A DNA stretch of 64,000 nucleotides from Parvibaculum sp002684405 (lineage in GTDB: Bacteria; Pseudomonadota; Alphaproteobacteria; Parvibaculales; Parvibaculaceae), in assembly GCA_965140395.1 (NCBI GenBank), contig OZ223205.1:1-64000 (forward strand), read 5' to 3'. Made by a program: the position numbers and the translations under genes. Below the pieces are notes generated by a model. The model made no database searches. It saw only the letters and a list, made by a program, of their open reading frames with translations, and was not told the origin of the DNA. Every line of letters begins with the position of its first letter. Positions within the stretch are counted from its first letter, which is position 1. This document shows positions 1 to 8,870 of the stretch, in pieces.

Positions 1-236
1 TGAAGAAGACCGCAATCGTTCTCGCCATGGTGCCCCTGATGGGTCTGGGCGCCTGCACCAATATGAGCCCCACCGAAGCGGGCCTTGCCTCCGGCGCAGC
101 CATCGGCGCGGCGGGCGGTGCCGCCATCGGCGCCGTGACGGGCGGATCCGCCGTTGCCGGCGCGGTTATCGGCGGCGTGGTGGGCGGCGCGGCCGGCGGT
201 TACAAGGGCTGCCAGGACGAAGGCAAATGCGACTGA
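1..236 (+). CDS. Small glycine-zipper lipoprotein, 5' end cut by the window edge
   Basis: The reading frame enters at the left edge. If the base before the window is A, the start codon is ATG one base outside, giving a protein of about 78 residues starting MKKTAIVLAMVPLMGLGAC. That is a short lipoprotein signal peptide with a lipobox (LGAC). The mature part is a run of Gly/Ala repeats of glycine-zipper type, two hydrophobic stretches that probably insert in or lie on the outer membrane, ending in a short charged tail with two cysteines. Function is unknown; such proteins often affect envelope integrity. A terminator follows the stop codon, so this is probably the last gene of its transcript. 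Confidence 0.75.
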   Translation, partial: KKTAIVLAMVPLMGLGACTNMSPTEAGLASGAAIGAAGGAAIGAVTGGSAVAGAVIGGVVGGAAGGYKGCQDEGKCD

Positions 237-261
237 TCCTTCCCTTCCGCTGAAACGCAAT

Positions 262-288
262 CGGGCCCGGCAATGCCGGGCCCGTTTT
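262..288 (+). terminator. Rho-independent terminator after the lipoprotein gene
   Basis: An inverted repeat with CGGGCCCGGCA and TGCCGGGCCCG as arms is followed by TTTT. It lies 26 bases past the lipoprotein stop codon and separates it from the convergent porin gene. Confidence 0.8.
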
Positions 289-310
289 ACTTCTACGTCA
301 TGTCGCCGGT

Positions 311-1462
311 TCAGATGTCGACGCCGACACGCACACCGAAGATGAAGACGGACTCGTCGATGGCCGTTCCCGTATCGTCGAAGCCGGGATTGTTCGTCCA
401 CTGAACGAGCGGCGTGATGTGCAGGTGCTCGATGGCATCGTAGCGCGCATAGAGTTCGGCATTCGTCTCGTCGGAGAAGCCCGCGCCGAGATCGCCGGAA
501 GCCGCCGTATGGGTGAGGCCGAGGCCCAGCGTGACCGGGCCGAGCGGATGCTCCACCGCACCGCCGATGAACCAGGCCGCGGGCGAAACGCTCTTGTCGG
601 CCATGCCGGCGCGGATGGACCAGCCGAGCTCATCCACATTGCCGTCGATGACGCCGTAAACGCCGTAATTGTTCTTCGTGCCGGCAGTGCCGTTCAGCCG
701 TGCGAAATCGGCGGTATTCGTCCAGGCGCCGATGCGGACCGCACCGGTTTCGCCCAGGCCCGCGACGGCCCATTGCAGTTCCAGCGCGCCGAAGATGCCC
801 TTGCCCGTGTCGCCCACATCGAAAAGCTCGTCGTAATCGGCATCCGGATTGTCGGCGAGGCCGTTGGAGCTGCCGACGAAGGCGGTAATGCCGGGAAAGG
901 CGTCATGGCCTTCGAGCGCGACCACGCCGCCCAGCGTGTAGTCCGGAAAGGCGATGGTCGGATTGTTGACCAGCGTCGCATTGAGGAACTGGCCGTGCTC
1001 GTCATTGGCCACTGCGCTCGCATCGAGCCAGGCTGTGGCGTCGATGAGGCCGACCGCCGCCGTCACATCGTCATTGCCGAACTGAAGATAGAACTCCGAA
1101 AGCTGCACGCGGCCATGACCGACGCCGTTCAGCGCGCTGCCGCTATCGGCATTCGCATTCGGCACCAGCGAGGACACGCCGTTGGCGCGCGGCGTGGTGC
1201 TACCTTCCAGATGACCGACAAAGGCGAAATCGCCGAATGCATAGGTGCCGAAAAGATCGCCCGAAAGCGCGGGCTCGGGCCGGGCGCGGTCGTCGCTCGC
1301 CGCAAGGAAGGTGCCCGTCAGGTTTCCTTCATAGGAAAAACCGTCTTCGGCCTGCGCAGCGCTCGTACCCGCCATGAAAATTCCGGCCATGGCCATGCCG
1401 GCCAGTGCAAGCGTGCGGCGCTGTGCCCGGAGCGGCGCGCTCATTCGCTGGCGATATCCCAT
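311..1462 (-). CDS. Outer-membrane porin, OprB-like
   Basis: A 383-residue protein with a Sec signal peptide (Arg-rich start, hydrophobic stretch with Ala/Gly/Met, cleavage near AAQA-ED). The mature part is rich in Gly, Asn and aromatic residues in alternating beta-strand patterns and resembles carbohydrate-selective OprB-type porins, which form 16-stranded pores for small solutes. I chose the ATG at 1462 because GGAG lies six bases upstream; an earlier in-frame ATG at 1474 overlaps that ribosome site. The protein ends in VGVDI rather than the usual terminal Phe, which is slightly unusual. The substrate cannot be told from the sequence. A palindrome resembling a Fur-type site lies about 100 bases upstream. 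Confidence 0.75.
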   Translation of the reverse strand: MGYRQRMSAPLRAQRRTLALAGMAMAGIFMAGTSAAQAEDGFSYEGNLTGTFLAASDDRARPEPALSGDLFGTYAFGDFAFVGHLEGSTTPRANGVSSLVPNANADSGSALNGVGHGRVQLSEFYLQFGNDDVTAAVGLIDATAWLDASAVANDEHGQFLNATLVNNPTIAFPDYTLGGVVALEGHDAFPGITAFVGSSNGLADNPDADYDELFDVGDTGKGIFGALELQWAVAGLGETGAVRIGAWTNTADFARLNGTAGTKNNYGVYGVIDGNVDELGWSIRAGMADKSVSPAAWFIGGAVEHPLGPVTLGLGLTHTAASGDLGAGFSDETNAELYARYDAIEHLHITPLVQWTNNPGFDDTGTAIDESVFIFGVRVGVDI

Positions 1463-1559
1463 CTGAAACTCCATTTATCTAAATTCCCCATCGCCGCGGC
1501 GGGCAGTGCCCCCTTCGGCCTACAGCGCGGCATTTCTAGAGATGGAAAAAAGATATTGC

Positions 1560-1574
1560 AACTCATTCTGAGTT
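1560..1574. promoter_or_regulatory. Palindrome between porin and hydrolase genes, possible Fur-type operator
   Basis: AACTCA-TTC-TGAGTT is a perfect inverted repeat in the 200-base divergent interval. It overlaps a second one, TTCTGA-N9-TCAGAA (1566-1586). The A/T-rich setting and symmetry recall Fur-family sites, but the match to a Fur consensus is loose. It could act on either divergent gene. Confidence 0.35.
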
Positions 1575-1664
1575 TCATAATCAGAAAAATGCAGCGAGGG
1601 CTTGATAGATAAGAAATACCTAATATATAAATACGAGTGAAAGCGGTGAAAAAGGAGCCGTGCC

Positions 1665-2546
1665 ATGACTCAGAAAATGCCCGAAAAACCCGAAGTTTCC
1701 GCCTTTTTCGACGATGCGACGAAGACCGTCACCTATATCGTCGCCGACCCCGATAGCGGCAAGGCGGCCATCATCGACAGCGTACTCGACTACGATCCGG
1801 CTTCCGGACGGCTCTCCACCGCCTCGGCGGACAAGGTGATCGAGGAAGTGCGCCGCCGCGACCTCACGGTGGAATGGGTGCTCGACACGCATGTCCATGC
1901 CGACCACCTGACTGCGACCCCCTATATCCGCGAGAAACTGGGCGGACGCTCCGGCATCGGCGAGCATGTGAAGGACATCCAGAGCTATTGGCGCCAGATC
2001 TTCAATGCGCTGGACCTCGCCCCGGACGGCAAACCCTATGACCGCCTGTTCGCGGACGGCGACACATTCAGCGTCGGCAATATCCCGGCGCATGTGATCC
2101 ACACGCCCGGCCACACGGCGGCCGACGTGACCTATGTGATCGGCGACGCCGCCTTTGTCGGCGACACGCTCTTCATGCCGGATTACGGCACGGCGCGCAC
2201 CGACTTCCCCGGCGGGGACGCGCATGAGCTTTACCGCTCCACGCGCAAGATCTTCGCCCTGCCCGACGAGACGCGGCTTTTCATGTGCCACGACTATCTG
2301 CCCGACGGCCGCGCCGACTATCGCTGGGAAACCACCGTGGCGGAGGAAAAAACATCCAACGTGCACCTTCGCGACGGCGTGAGCGAAGAGGCGTTCGTCG
2401 CGACACGGCAGAAGAGGGATGCCGGACTGGACACACCGCGTCTTCTCTATGCTTCGCTGCAGGTGAACATGCGGGGCGGGGACCTTCCGCCTGCTGACGA
2501 CAACGGCACCGTCTATTTCAGGACGCCGATCAAAAAACCGGCCTGA
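1665..2546 (+). CDS. MBL-fold persulfide dioxygenase-like hydrolase
   Basis: A 293-residue metallo-beta-lactamase-fold protein. The metal-binding signature THVHADH is at residues 75-81 (H76, H78, D80, H81), and further ligands are expected in HTPGHT and VGDTLF. Length and the FFDxxTxTVTYIVADPxS opening match the Blh/ETHE1 group of sulfur dioxygenases, which oxidise glutathione persulfide to sulfite with a mononuclear iron. No BigR-type repressor or rhodanese lies beside it, so its role in sulfide detoxification is inferred from the family alone. It stands as a single gene with its own terminator. Confidence 0.85.
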   Translation: MTQKMPEKPEVSAFFDDATKTVTYIVADPDSGKAAIIDSVLDYDPASGRLSTASADKVIEEVRRRDLTVEWVLDTHVHADHLTATPYIREKLGGRSGIGEHVKDIQSYWRQIFNALDLAPDGKPYDRLFADGDTFSVGNIPAHVIHTPGHTAADVTYVIGDAAFVGDTLFMPDYGTARTDFPGGDAHELYRSTRKIFALPDETRLFMCHDYLPDGRADYRWETTVAEEKTSNVHLRDGVSEEAFVATRQKRDAGLDTPRLLYASLQVNMRGGDLPPADDNGTVYFRTPIKKPA

Positions 2547-2574
2547 CCGGCCAGCCGCGAATGACGCCTTTGGA

Positions 2575-2600
2575 GGGAGGACGATCAACGTCCTCCCTTT
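2575..2600 (+). terminator. Terminator after the MBL-fold hydrolase
   Basis: GGGAGGACG-ATCAA-CGTCCTCCC is followed by TTT, 28 bases after the stop codon. Confidence 0.75.
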
Positions 2601-2723
2601 ATTGCGTCAATACGGGCTCATTTCACCGCGCTCAGGTTTCAGAACGAACTCAGTTGCACCGGTAAAGACTGTCTCTTTTCGGGATACTCAACGCGATTAA
2701 CCATATTTCGCGGGAGAATACCG

Positions 2724-3491
2724 ATGCGCCGCCTATTGCCTGTTCTGGCCTTCACGATCCTGCTCGCCACATCCGTCTCATTTCTCCGGCCGACGCCTGC
2801 GCCTGCCCAGCAAACGCAGACGGCCGCGCAAGTGACCCCTGATCCCGCGGCGCGCCTCCTTATCGATGACTACAACCGGAAAACCTCGGATTCAGGCCTT
2901 ACCGAGCCCGAACGCATTGCGCTCGCCAGCGAGCTGGATACGCAGCTCCAGGCCCTGCTGACCGCCGCCGCCGCCGACCCCAAAAAGACGCGCGAGATCA
3001 TAGCGGCGATGAAAGCGGCAAGGATCGGCCTTCCACTGACCGATGAAGTCCGCTCCGTTCTGGAAACGGCGGGAAAGCTGGCCGCCGGGATTCGCGACAA
3101 GCAGGACGAAACGGCGATCGCCGATATCGTCGAAGGGAACGCGGGCAACCCCGACGCCATCGCAGATGCCGTCGCCGACTACATCACGGGCTCCGACGAC
3201 CCCGTCCGCACGACCGGCGTCGCAAGCCGAATGGCGGCCAAGCCGCAATATGAAAGCGTGAAGCCCGCGCTCGGCACGGGTATCGGTCAGGCCATCGCCA
3301 CGCTGGGCATCACCCAGCCCGAGCTGGCCGGCCAGATGCTGGCCGCCGCGCAGGAAGTCGACGATCCGGCGCTGCAGGACGCCATTGCCGAAGGAGAACG
3401 GGACATCACCGGGGACCTGACGACCGGCCCATCGGAAGGCGAAGAATCCGAGCAGGACTCCACGCCGGAAAGCCCGGCCAGCCCGAGCTAA
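2724..3491 (+). CDS. Secreted protein of unknown function
   Basis: A 255-residue protein with a clear Sec signal peptide (MRRLLPVLAFTILLATSVSF, cleavage near PAPAQQ). The mature region is Ala/Asp-rich and mostly helical by composition, with a repeated feel around residues 90-220 (blocks rich in AIADAV, ATLGI and QMLAAAQ). The C-terminus is a low-complexity acidic Ser/Glu tail. No catalytic motif is recognised, and I do not assign a family. It converges on mtnC, overlapping it by four bases at CTAA. Confidence 0.75.
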   Translation: MRRLLPVLAFTILLATSVSFLRPTPAPAQQTQTAAQVTPDPAARLLIDDYNRKTSDSGLTEPERIALASELDTQLQALLTAAAADPKKTREIIAAMKAARIGLPLTDEVRSVLETAGKLAAGIRDKQDETAIADIVEGNAGNPDAIADAVADYITGSDDPVRTTGVASRMAAKPQYESVKPALGTGIGQAIATLGITQPELAGQMLAAAQEVDDPALQDAIAEGERDITGDLTTGPSEGEESEQDSTPESPASPS

Positions 3492-4204
3492 CGCCCCGGA
3501 GAAAGATGCGCTTCGACGGCGGTGAAAGAGCCGGCGACCGGCGCGGCGTCTTCCTGCGTCCAGGCGTCGGCCGGCAATGCCCGGTCGAGCCGCACCGCCT
3601 GAAGCCCGGCCCCCTGCGCCGCCGCGATTTCGCCCGCATGATCGGAGAGGAAAAGAATGTCGCCGGGCGCGAAACCGGTCTCCCCGGCGATGGCGCCATA
3701 GGAAGCCGCCTCCACCTTCGCGCCGATGACGGTATCGAAATAGCCATCGAAAAGCGGCGTCAGATCGCCCTTGTCCGAATAGCCGAATATCAGCTTCTGC
3801 GCCGCGACGGAGCCGGAGGAATAGACATAGAGCGACAGACCCCGCTCCCGCCAGCGGCGAAGCTCGCCCGGCACATCCTCATAGACCTGGCCCTTGAGCA
3901 CGCCGCCTTCATAGCCCTCGCGCCAGATGAGGCCCTGCAGGCTTTTGAGGGGACCGGCCTTCCGGTCTTCCGCCATCCATTGCAGGAGAAGCGCGACCGT
4001 GCCCTCAAGGTCGAGACCCTCAGTGCCCGCCAGCTCGCGTGCATCGGCAAGGGCTTTCGCGACCTCCGGCACAGCCGCATTCGCATTGCAGAACGCAGCC
4101 ATCCGTTCCCGCGCATAGGGGAACAGAACCTCATGCACGAATGCGATGGGTGTCGTCGTGCCTTCGATATCGGTCACGACGGCTTTCACGGCCTTGTCGG
4201 TCAT
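3488..4204 (-). CDS. mtnC: Enolase-phosphatase E1 (methionine salvage)
   Basis: A 238-residue HAD-superfamily enzyme that enolises and then dephosphorylates 2,3-diketo-5-methylthiopentyl-1-phosphate to the acireductone. The HAD nucleophile motif is TDIEGTTTPIAFV near the N-terminus; motif II is YVYSSGS and motif III/IV is LFLSDHAGEI. The start at 4204 (MTDKAVKAVV) is preceded by GGAG; a longer in-frame reading would run back into mtnD. It is the last gene of an mtnB-mtnD-mtnC unit, ten bases after mtnD. Confidence 0.95.
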   Translation of the reverse strand: MTDKAVKAVVTDIEGTTTPIAFVHEVLFPYARERMAAFCNANAAVPEVAKALADARELAGTEGLDLEGTVALLLQWMAEDRKAGPLKSLQGLIWREGYEGGVLKGQVYEDVPGELRRWRERGLSLYVYSSGSVAAQKLIFGYSDKGDLTPLFDGYFDTVIGAKVEAASYGAIAGETGFAPGDILFLSDHAGEIAAAQGAGLQAVRLDRALPADAWTQEDAAPVAGSFTAVEAHLSPGR

Positions 4205-4214
4205 GGATGCTCCG

Positions 4215-4763
4215 TCAGACCTTTTCGAATTTCGGAAAACGCTCGGCAATGTCGTCGCCGGTGAAATGCCCGACCCAGCCATCCGGCGTGGTGAAGATGC
4301 GGATCGCGCAGAAATCCGGCGCGGGGCCGGTATCGAACCAATGCGTCGTGCCGGCGGGCACGGAAATGAGATCGTTGCGCTCGCAGATCACGCGATAGAC
4401 CTTGCCGCCCTTTCGCAGATAGAAGGCGCCCGCCCCTTCCACGAAAAAACGCACTTCATCGTCGTCATGCGTATGCTCGGCCAGGAACTTCTTGCGCAGC
4501 TCGCCCGCCTGCGGATTGTCCGGCTTCACCCGCGCCACATCGACGCTCCGATAGCCGCCTTCCTTCATCAGCCTGGAGACTTCCGCGTCATAGGCCGCCA
4601 GCACCGCCGCCTGATCGGCGTCCGCCGCGAGAGAATGCGCTGCGTCCCAGCGTTCGAAATCCACGCCGATTTCCGCCAGCGCATCGGCGATTTCCCCGCC
4701 GTCGCGCGTATCGCGCAGAACAATCGCCGGGTCGGTGTCGGGATAAACCGTCAATCGGGTCAT
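4215..4763 (-). CDS. mtnD: Acireductone dioxygenase
   Basis: A 182-residue cupin enzyme that cleaves the acireductone with O2 to formate and the methionine precursor 2-keto-4-methylthiobutyrate (Fe form). The metal site is visible as HTHDDDEVRFFVEG, with the later His in PAGTTHWFD. Length fits the family. The gene overlaps mtnB by four bases (ATGA), implying translational coupling, and precedes mtnC. Confidence 0.95.
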   Translation of the reverse strand: MTRLTVYPDTDPAIVLRDTRDGGEIADALAEIGVDFERWDAAHSLAADADQAAVLAAYDAEVSRLMKEGGYRSVDVARVKPDNPQAGELRKKFLAEHTHDDDEVRFFVEGAGAFYLRKGGKVYRVICERNDLISVPAGTTHWFDTGPAPDFCAIRIFTTPDGWVGHFTGDDIAERFPKFEKV

Positions 4764-5398
4764 GGCCGTCCCTCCTCATAGAGTTGCGCCGTCAACAGAA
4801 ACTCGAACGCCTCCATATGCCGCAGCACATCCTGATAGGTGGCGCCCCAGACATAAAGCCCGTGCCCCGCGATCAGATAGCCGAAACCGGGCGGGCTTTC
4901 CCTCAGCCGTCTTTCGACAAGCATCGCCAGCCGGTCCGTATCCTGATCGTTCGGTACGATCGGCACCTCCAGCACCGTCTCATGCGTGTGGATGCCGGAA
5001 AAGGCCTTGAGCAGTTCCCAGCCTTCCAGCCGCAACACGCCTTCCGCCTCATGGCGACGCGACAGCAGGGTGGCGGCCAGCGAGTGAATATGCGAGATGG
5101 CGCCGATTTCGGGCGCATGGGCATAGCGCACCAGATGAAGCGGCGCCTCGGCGGAGGCCCGGGGATGTTTGGCGCCTGCGATTTCCGCCTCGATGACCTC
5201 GTCGCGGACAAGCGCCGCCTTGTTCGCACCCGTCGCCGTAACGGCGGCATGGGTTGCAGTCATGCGGACGGAAAAATTACCGCTGGTCGCGGGCACAAGG
5301 CCCTTTGCGCCGGCATAATGCGCCATGGCGATGACGCCATCGGCGGCGTCGGCAAAACTCAATTCGGGCAAACTCAGGTCGGGCGATGTCTCGGCCAT
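4760..5398 (-). CDS. mtnB: Methylthioribulose-1-phosphate dehydratase
   Basis: A 212-residue class II aldolase/adducin-fold zinc enzyme that dehydrates 5-methylthioribulose-1-phosphate. Visible signatures are ATSGNFSVRM, the zinc histidines of SHIHSLAATLLSR and the C-terminal GHGLYVWG. I start at ATG 5398; an in-frame TTG lies nine bases upstream but sits too close to the GGAG ribosome site. It is the first gene of the mtnBDC group. The isomerase MtnA and the MTA phosphorylase or MTR kinase are not in this window. Confidence 0.93.
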   Translation of the reverse strand: MAETSPDLSLPELSFADAADGVIAMAHYAGAKGLVPATSGNFSVRMTATHAAVTATGANKAALVRDEVIEAEIAGAKHPRASAEAPLHLVRYAHAPEIGAISHIHSLAATLLSRRHEAEGVLRLEGWELLKAFSGIHTHETVLEVPIVPNDQDTDRLAMLVERRLRESPPGFGYLIAGHGLYVWGATYQDVLRHMEAFEFLLTAQLYEEGRP

Positions 5399-5477
5399 TC
5401 TCGGCAATGCTCCGCTGGGGCGTTATTCACAGCGGAACATAATTCATTTGGCCGACGATGAAAGAGCCATGCCGCCG

Positions 5478-8006
5478 CTAGCGGTAGAGATGCGATTCCA
5501 CCCGCTCCAGATGGCGGCGATTGCGCCGCCAGCCATGGGCGAAGAGGCGATAAACGGCCACTTTCAGGGCGCTCGAGGTGATGAACTCCAGGAAGGCGAA
5601 GCCCCAGACCATGAGGGCGAGCTTCCAGCCGATGGGGGTCATGAAAACGCCATAGACCGCCGCGAGCGTGCCCACGAGCTGCGTCAGCTCGGCAGGTACG
5701 ACGAGTTTCCAGCTCGGCCAGGGCCGGTCCCAGAGCCAGCCTTCATTGCGCGTGAGATAGATGGTCATGTGACCCGCCACGAGGAGCTTCAGGAATACGA
5801 CGGTCTGCACCACGTCCGGCGGCAATTGCAGATAGTCGCGCGCGATCAGGAAAACACCGAAACTCGCAATCACGCCATACCCGCCCAGCACGCCCGCGAT
5901 GATGCGGATGCGCGTCATGTCCCAGCGCACAGGCCGCGGCGCGACGGGCGCATTGTCATAGGCGATCATCATGATCGAGAGGTCGTTCAGAAGCGCCAGC
6001 AGAACCACCATCACGGCGGTGACGGGATAAAAGTTGAAGAGCGCGATACTCAACGTCATGAAGATGAGGACGCGAATGGTCTCCGCGATGCGATAGGTGG
6101 CGTAGCTCGTCATGCGCTCGAAGATGCGCCGGGCCTCTTCCACCGCGCGGGTGATGACGGAAAGTCCCGGCGCGGTGAGGACGAGATCGGCGGCGGCGCG
6201 GGCGGCATCCGTCGCGCCGCTGACCGCCACGCCCATATCGGCCTGTCTGAGCGCGGGCGCATCGTTCACCCCGTCGCCCGTCATGCCGACGATATGGCCA
6301 CGGTCCTGTAACGCCTCGACGATCTCGAATTTGTGCTGGGGAAAGACCCGGGCAAAACCGTCCGCCTCCAGCACGGCTTTCTCGGCCTGGCTGGCCTTGC
6401 CATTACCGTCTGCGCCGAAGAGATCGCTTGCCACGAGAATGTTCGAGCCGAGATCGAGCTTGGCGGCGATCTCGCGCGCGATCGCCTCATGGTCGCCCGT
6501 GATCATCTTGACGTCGACGCCGAGACTGCGCAGTTCGGCAATGGTGGCGGCGCTGTCCTCGCGCGGCGGATCGAAAAGCGGCAACAGGCCGAGAAGCACC
6601 CAGTCGCCCTCCTTCGCCGCGCGCGCAACGCCGATCATGCGCAAACCATGCGCCGCCGCCTCATCCACCATCTTGCCGACGCGTGTGCGTTCTTCTTCCG
6701 AAGCCTCGCACAGGTCGAGCATCACCTGCGGCGCGCCCTTGGCGACGCTGAGGCGCGCGCCGTCCTTTTCAAGATCGGCCTCCGCGCGCTTGGACACCGG
6801 ATCGAAGGGATGGAAGGCGACGCGTTTGAAAGCGGAAAGCGATGTCCTGTCGGCAACGCCCGCCAGGATCGCTGTGTCGATGGCATCGGGCGCCTCCGGA
6901 TCGCAGGCCAGCGCCGCCGCCTCGATCAGCTCATCGGCGCTCACCCCGTCGAGCGGCTGCAAGTCGCCCAGCGTCAGCTCGTTCTTCGTCAGCGTGCCCG
7001 TCTTGTCGGAACACAGAACGTCCATGCCCGCCATCTCCTCGATGGAGACGAGGCGCGCAACGATGGCGCGCAGCGCGGCGAGCTTTTCCGCGCCCACCGC
7101 CATGGTGACCGAGAGAATGGCCGGCAGCGCCACGGGAATGGAGGCGACCGTCAGGATCAGCGCGAATTGCAGCGTCTCGAACAGCGGGTCGTGCCGGTAG
7201 AGCGCAATGATGACGGTGAAGGCGACGAGCGCCGCCGTGACGAGAATAAGAAAATTGCCGATCCGGAGCACGGCGCGCTGGAAATGCGAGACGCCCTTCG
7301 CCTTCTGAACGAGGCTCGCCGTGCGCCCGAAAAAGCTGCGCGGCCCCGTTTCGGTGACGACACCCGTGGCCTCGCCGAGCCGCGCGATGGACCCGGAAAA
7401 AAGCGTCTCGCCCATGCCCCGGTCGACCGGCAGCGACTCGCCCGTCAGCGCCGACTGGTCCACGCTCAGATAATCGTCCTTCACGATCGTCATGTCGGCA
7501 GGCACGATGCCGCCCATCTTCACGCGCACGATATCGCCGGGCACGAGCCCGGCGGCGTCGATATCCTGCCAGCTGCCGTCGCGCAGCACGCGGGCGCGCG
7601 CCGCCAGCCGCTTTTTCAGAAGCTGGATCGCATTGTCCGCCTTGTAGTCCTGCCAGAAACCGACAACTGCATTGACCGCGAGCATGACGAGGATGATGGC
7701 GAGGTCCGGCCAATGGCCGAGCGCGGCCGACAGGATGGCCGCGATCTCGATCATCCAGGGAATGGGGCCCCAGAAAAACCTGAAAAGGCGCAACAACAGG
7801 CTTTGATGTTTTTCCGCTAGTTCGTTGCGGCCGAATTTCTCAAGCCGCTGCGCCGCCTCGTCGGCGGCAAGGCCTTGCGCGGGATCCGTGCCGGATTCCT
7901 TCAACAGCGCATCGATCGCCGCCGGATCGAGCTTTTTCTCATCCGGTTGCGCCTTGCGCGACATAGTTGTGTTGGGGCCACCGGCCGGGGACATGCTGTC
8001 CGGCAT
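5478..8006 (-). CDS. Plasma-membrane-type H+-transporting P-type ATPase (IIIA)
   Basis: An 842-residue P-type ATPase of the fungal/plant PMA group, which pumps protons out of the cytoplasm using ATP. The actuator motif is SALTGESLPV; the phosphorylated aspartate is D334 in SDKTGTLTKNEL; the hinge is MTGDGVNDAPALRQADMGVAV. M4 has the SIPVALPA motif of proton pumps instead of the PEGLP of calcium pumps. The C-terminus is short, without the long autoinhibitory domain of plant enzymes. The start at 8006 is supported by GAGG seven bases upstream. Bacterial members occur sporadically and may help at acid pH or with ion balance. Confidence 0.9.
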   Translation of the reverse strand: MPDSMSPAGGPNTTMSRKAQPDEKKLDPAAIDALLKESGTDPAQGLAADEAAQRLEKFGRNELAEKHQSLLLRLFRFFWGPIPWMIEIAAILSAALGHWPDLAIILVMLAVNAVVGFWQDYKADNAIQLLKKRLAARARVLRDGSWQDIDAAGLVPGDIVRVKMGGIVPADMTIVKDDYLSVDQSALTGESLPVDRGMGETLFSGSIARLGEATGVVTETGPRSFFGRTASLVQKAKGVSHFQRAVLRIGNFLILVTAALVAFTVIIALYRHDPLFETLQFALILTVASIPVALPAILSVTMAVGAEKLAALRAIVARLVSIEEMAGMDVLCSDKTGTLTKNELTLGDLQPLDGVSADELIEAAALACDPEAPDAIDTAILAGVADRTSLSAFKRVAFHPFDPVSKRAEADLEKDGARLSVAKGAPQVMLDLCEASEEERTRVGKMVDEAAAHGLRMIGVARAAKEGDWVLLGLLPLFDPPREDSAATIAELRSLGVDVKMITGDHEAIAREIAAKLDLGSNILVASDLFGADGNGKASQAEKAVLEADGFARVFPQHKFEIVEALQDRGHIVGMTGDGVNDAPALRQADMGVAVSGATDAARAAADLVLTAPGLSVITRAVEEARRIFERMTSYATYRIAETIRVLIFMTLSIALFNFYPVTAVMVVLLALLNDLSIMMIAYDNAPVAPRPVRWDMTRIRIIAGVLGGYGVIASFGVFLIARDYLQLPPDVVQTVVFLKLLVAGHMTIYLTRNEGWLWDRPWPSWKLVVPAELTQLVGTLAAVYGVFMTPIGWKLALMVWGFAFLEFITSSALKVAVYRLFAHGWRRNRRHLERVESHLYR

Positions 8007-8106
8007 GACTAACCTCGCATTGCTTCATGCCCGTTCTCCCGCTCGCCCGGGAGTGTGCGCCCGCAGACCGCGGTTGCCAAGCATGCGATGCCGGATCGTC
8101 GCGGTG

Positions 8107-8784
8107 TCAGCTTTCCTGCGCGACGGCGCGGAAAATTTCCATGAGGCCCTGGGTCATGTCTTCCCGGGATTTTTCATAATCGGAAATCACCCAGCGCATG
8201 GCGACATGCACGATGGCGCCGACAAGCCCGGCCGCGACCACTTCCGGATCGGCCTTGCGGGCAACCGCCGCCTGCAGCAGTTCCGGCAGACGGTCGCGCA
8301 CCAGATCGGTGAAAAGCTGCATGGCCGCGCGATAGATGCTCTCAAGCTCATGGCTCACGCCGATCACTTCCAGGAGCAGGATGCGGGCGAATTTCGGATC
8401 CGCCTCGATCTTGTCGAAATAGGTGTCGATGAGGGCCCTGGCCTTGGCTTCGGGTTCCTGCGGCGCCGCCTCGATGGCCTCGTCCATCAAGCCGCCGATG
8501 ATCTCCACCACGCGGTCGTAAACGGCTCCGAAGAAGGCCTCGCGATTGGCGAAGGATTCGTAGAAATAGCGCTCGGTCAGCCCGGCTTCCGCGCAGATCA
8601 TCTTCACGGTCGCATGCGCATAGCCGACCGTACCGAAGACCTCCAGACCCGCCTCGATGAACTGGCCGCGCCGGATCGCCTTGCGCTCGGCGAGCGCGGC
8701 CCCGCGATAGCGCCGGGCGCCCGCGCCGCTTTCCGAGCCCGAAACGGGCCTTTCCGCTACGTCGTTTTTCTCATCCATAATCAT
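8107..8784 (-). CDS. TetR-family transcriptional regulator
   Basis: About 225 residues. The N-terminal helix-turn-helix domain is RGQFIEAGLEVFGTVGYAHATVKMICAEAGLTERYFYESFANREAFF, shown here by its key parts: GYAHATVKMICAEAG followed by the recognition helix TERYFYESF. The C-terminal ligand domain is helical, of unknown ligand. The start is uncertain: ATG at 8784 or 8778 is chosen over 8799 because the latter would sit in the palindrome described at 8793-8811. It is divergent from the monooxygenase gene at 8871, so it probably represses that gene and responds to its substrate. Confidence 0.88.
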   Translation of the reverse strand: MIMDEKNDVAERPVSGSESGAGARRYRGAALAERKAIRRGQFIEAGLEVFGTVGYAHATVKMICAEAGLTERYFYESFANREAFFGAVYDRVVEIIGGLMDEAIEAAPQEPEAKARALIDTYFDKIEADPKFARILLLEVIGVSHELESIYRAAMQLFTDLVRDRLPELLQAAVARKADPEVVAAGLVGAIVHVAMRWVISDYEKSREDMTQGLMEIFRAVAQES

Positions 8785-8792
8785 GCAATATA

Positions 8793-8811
8793 TTGACATA
8801 CGGTGTTGTCA
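8793..8811. promoter_or_regulatory. Palindromic operator between tetR and the monooxygenase
   Basis: TGACA-N8-TGTCA (arms 8794-8798 and 8807-8811) lies in the divergent promoter interval, within the looser palindrome TATTGACA...TGTCAGATA. The left arm coincides with a TTGACA that could be a -35 element for the plus-strand gene. Binding there would block transcription of the monooxygenase. The site is seen; its use by this TetR is inference. Confidence 0.5.
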
Positions 8812-8870
8812 GATACAAATAGGCAGCATCAGAATGCGTAGGGCCAATGCCGACAGCACGGAGTAATGCC

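Noticed and set aside
419..1612. Plus-strand frame opposite the porin gene
   Set aside because: The peptide has the composition of an antisense shadow and the porin has a signal peptide and ribosome site.
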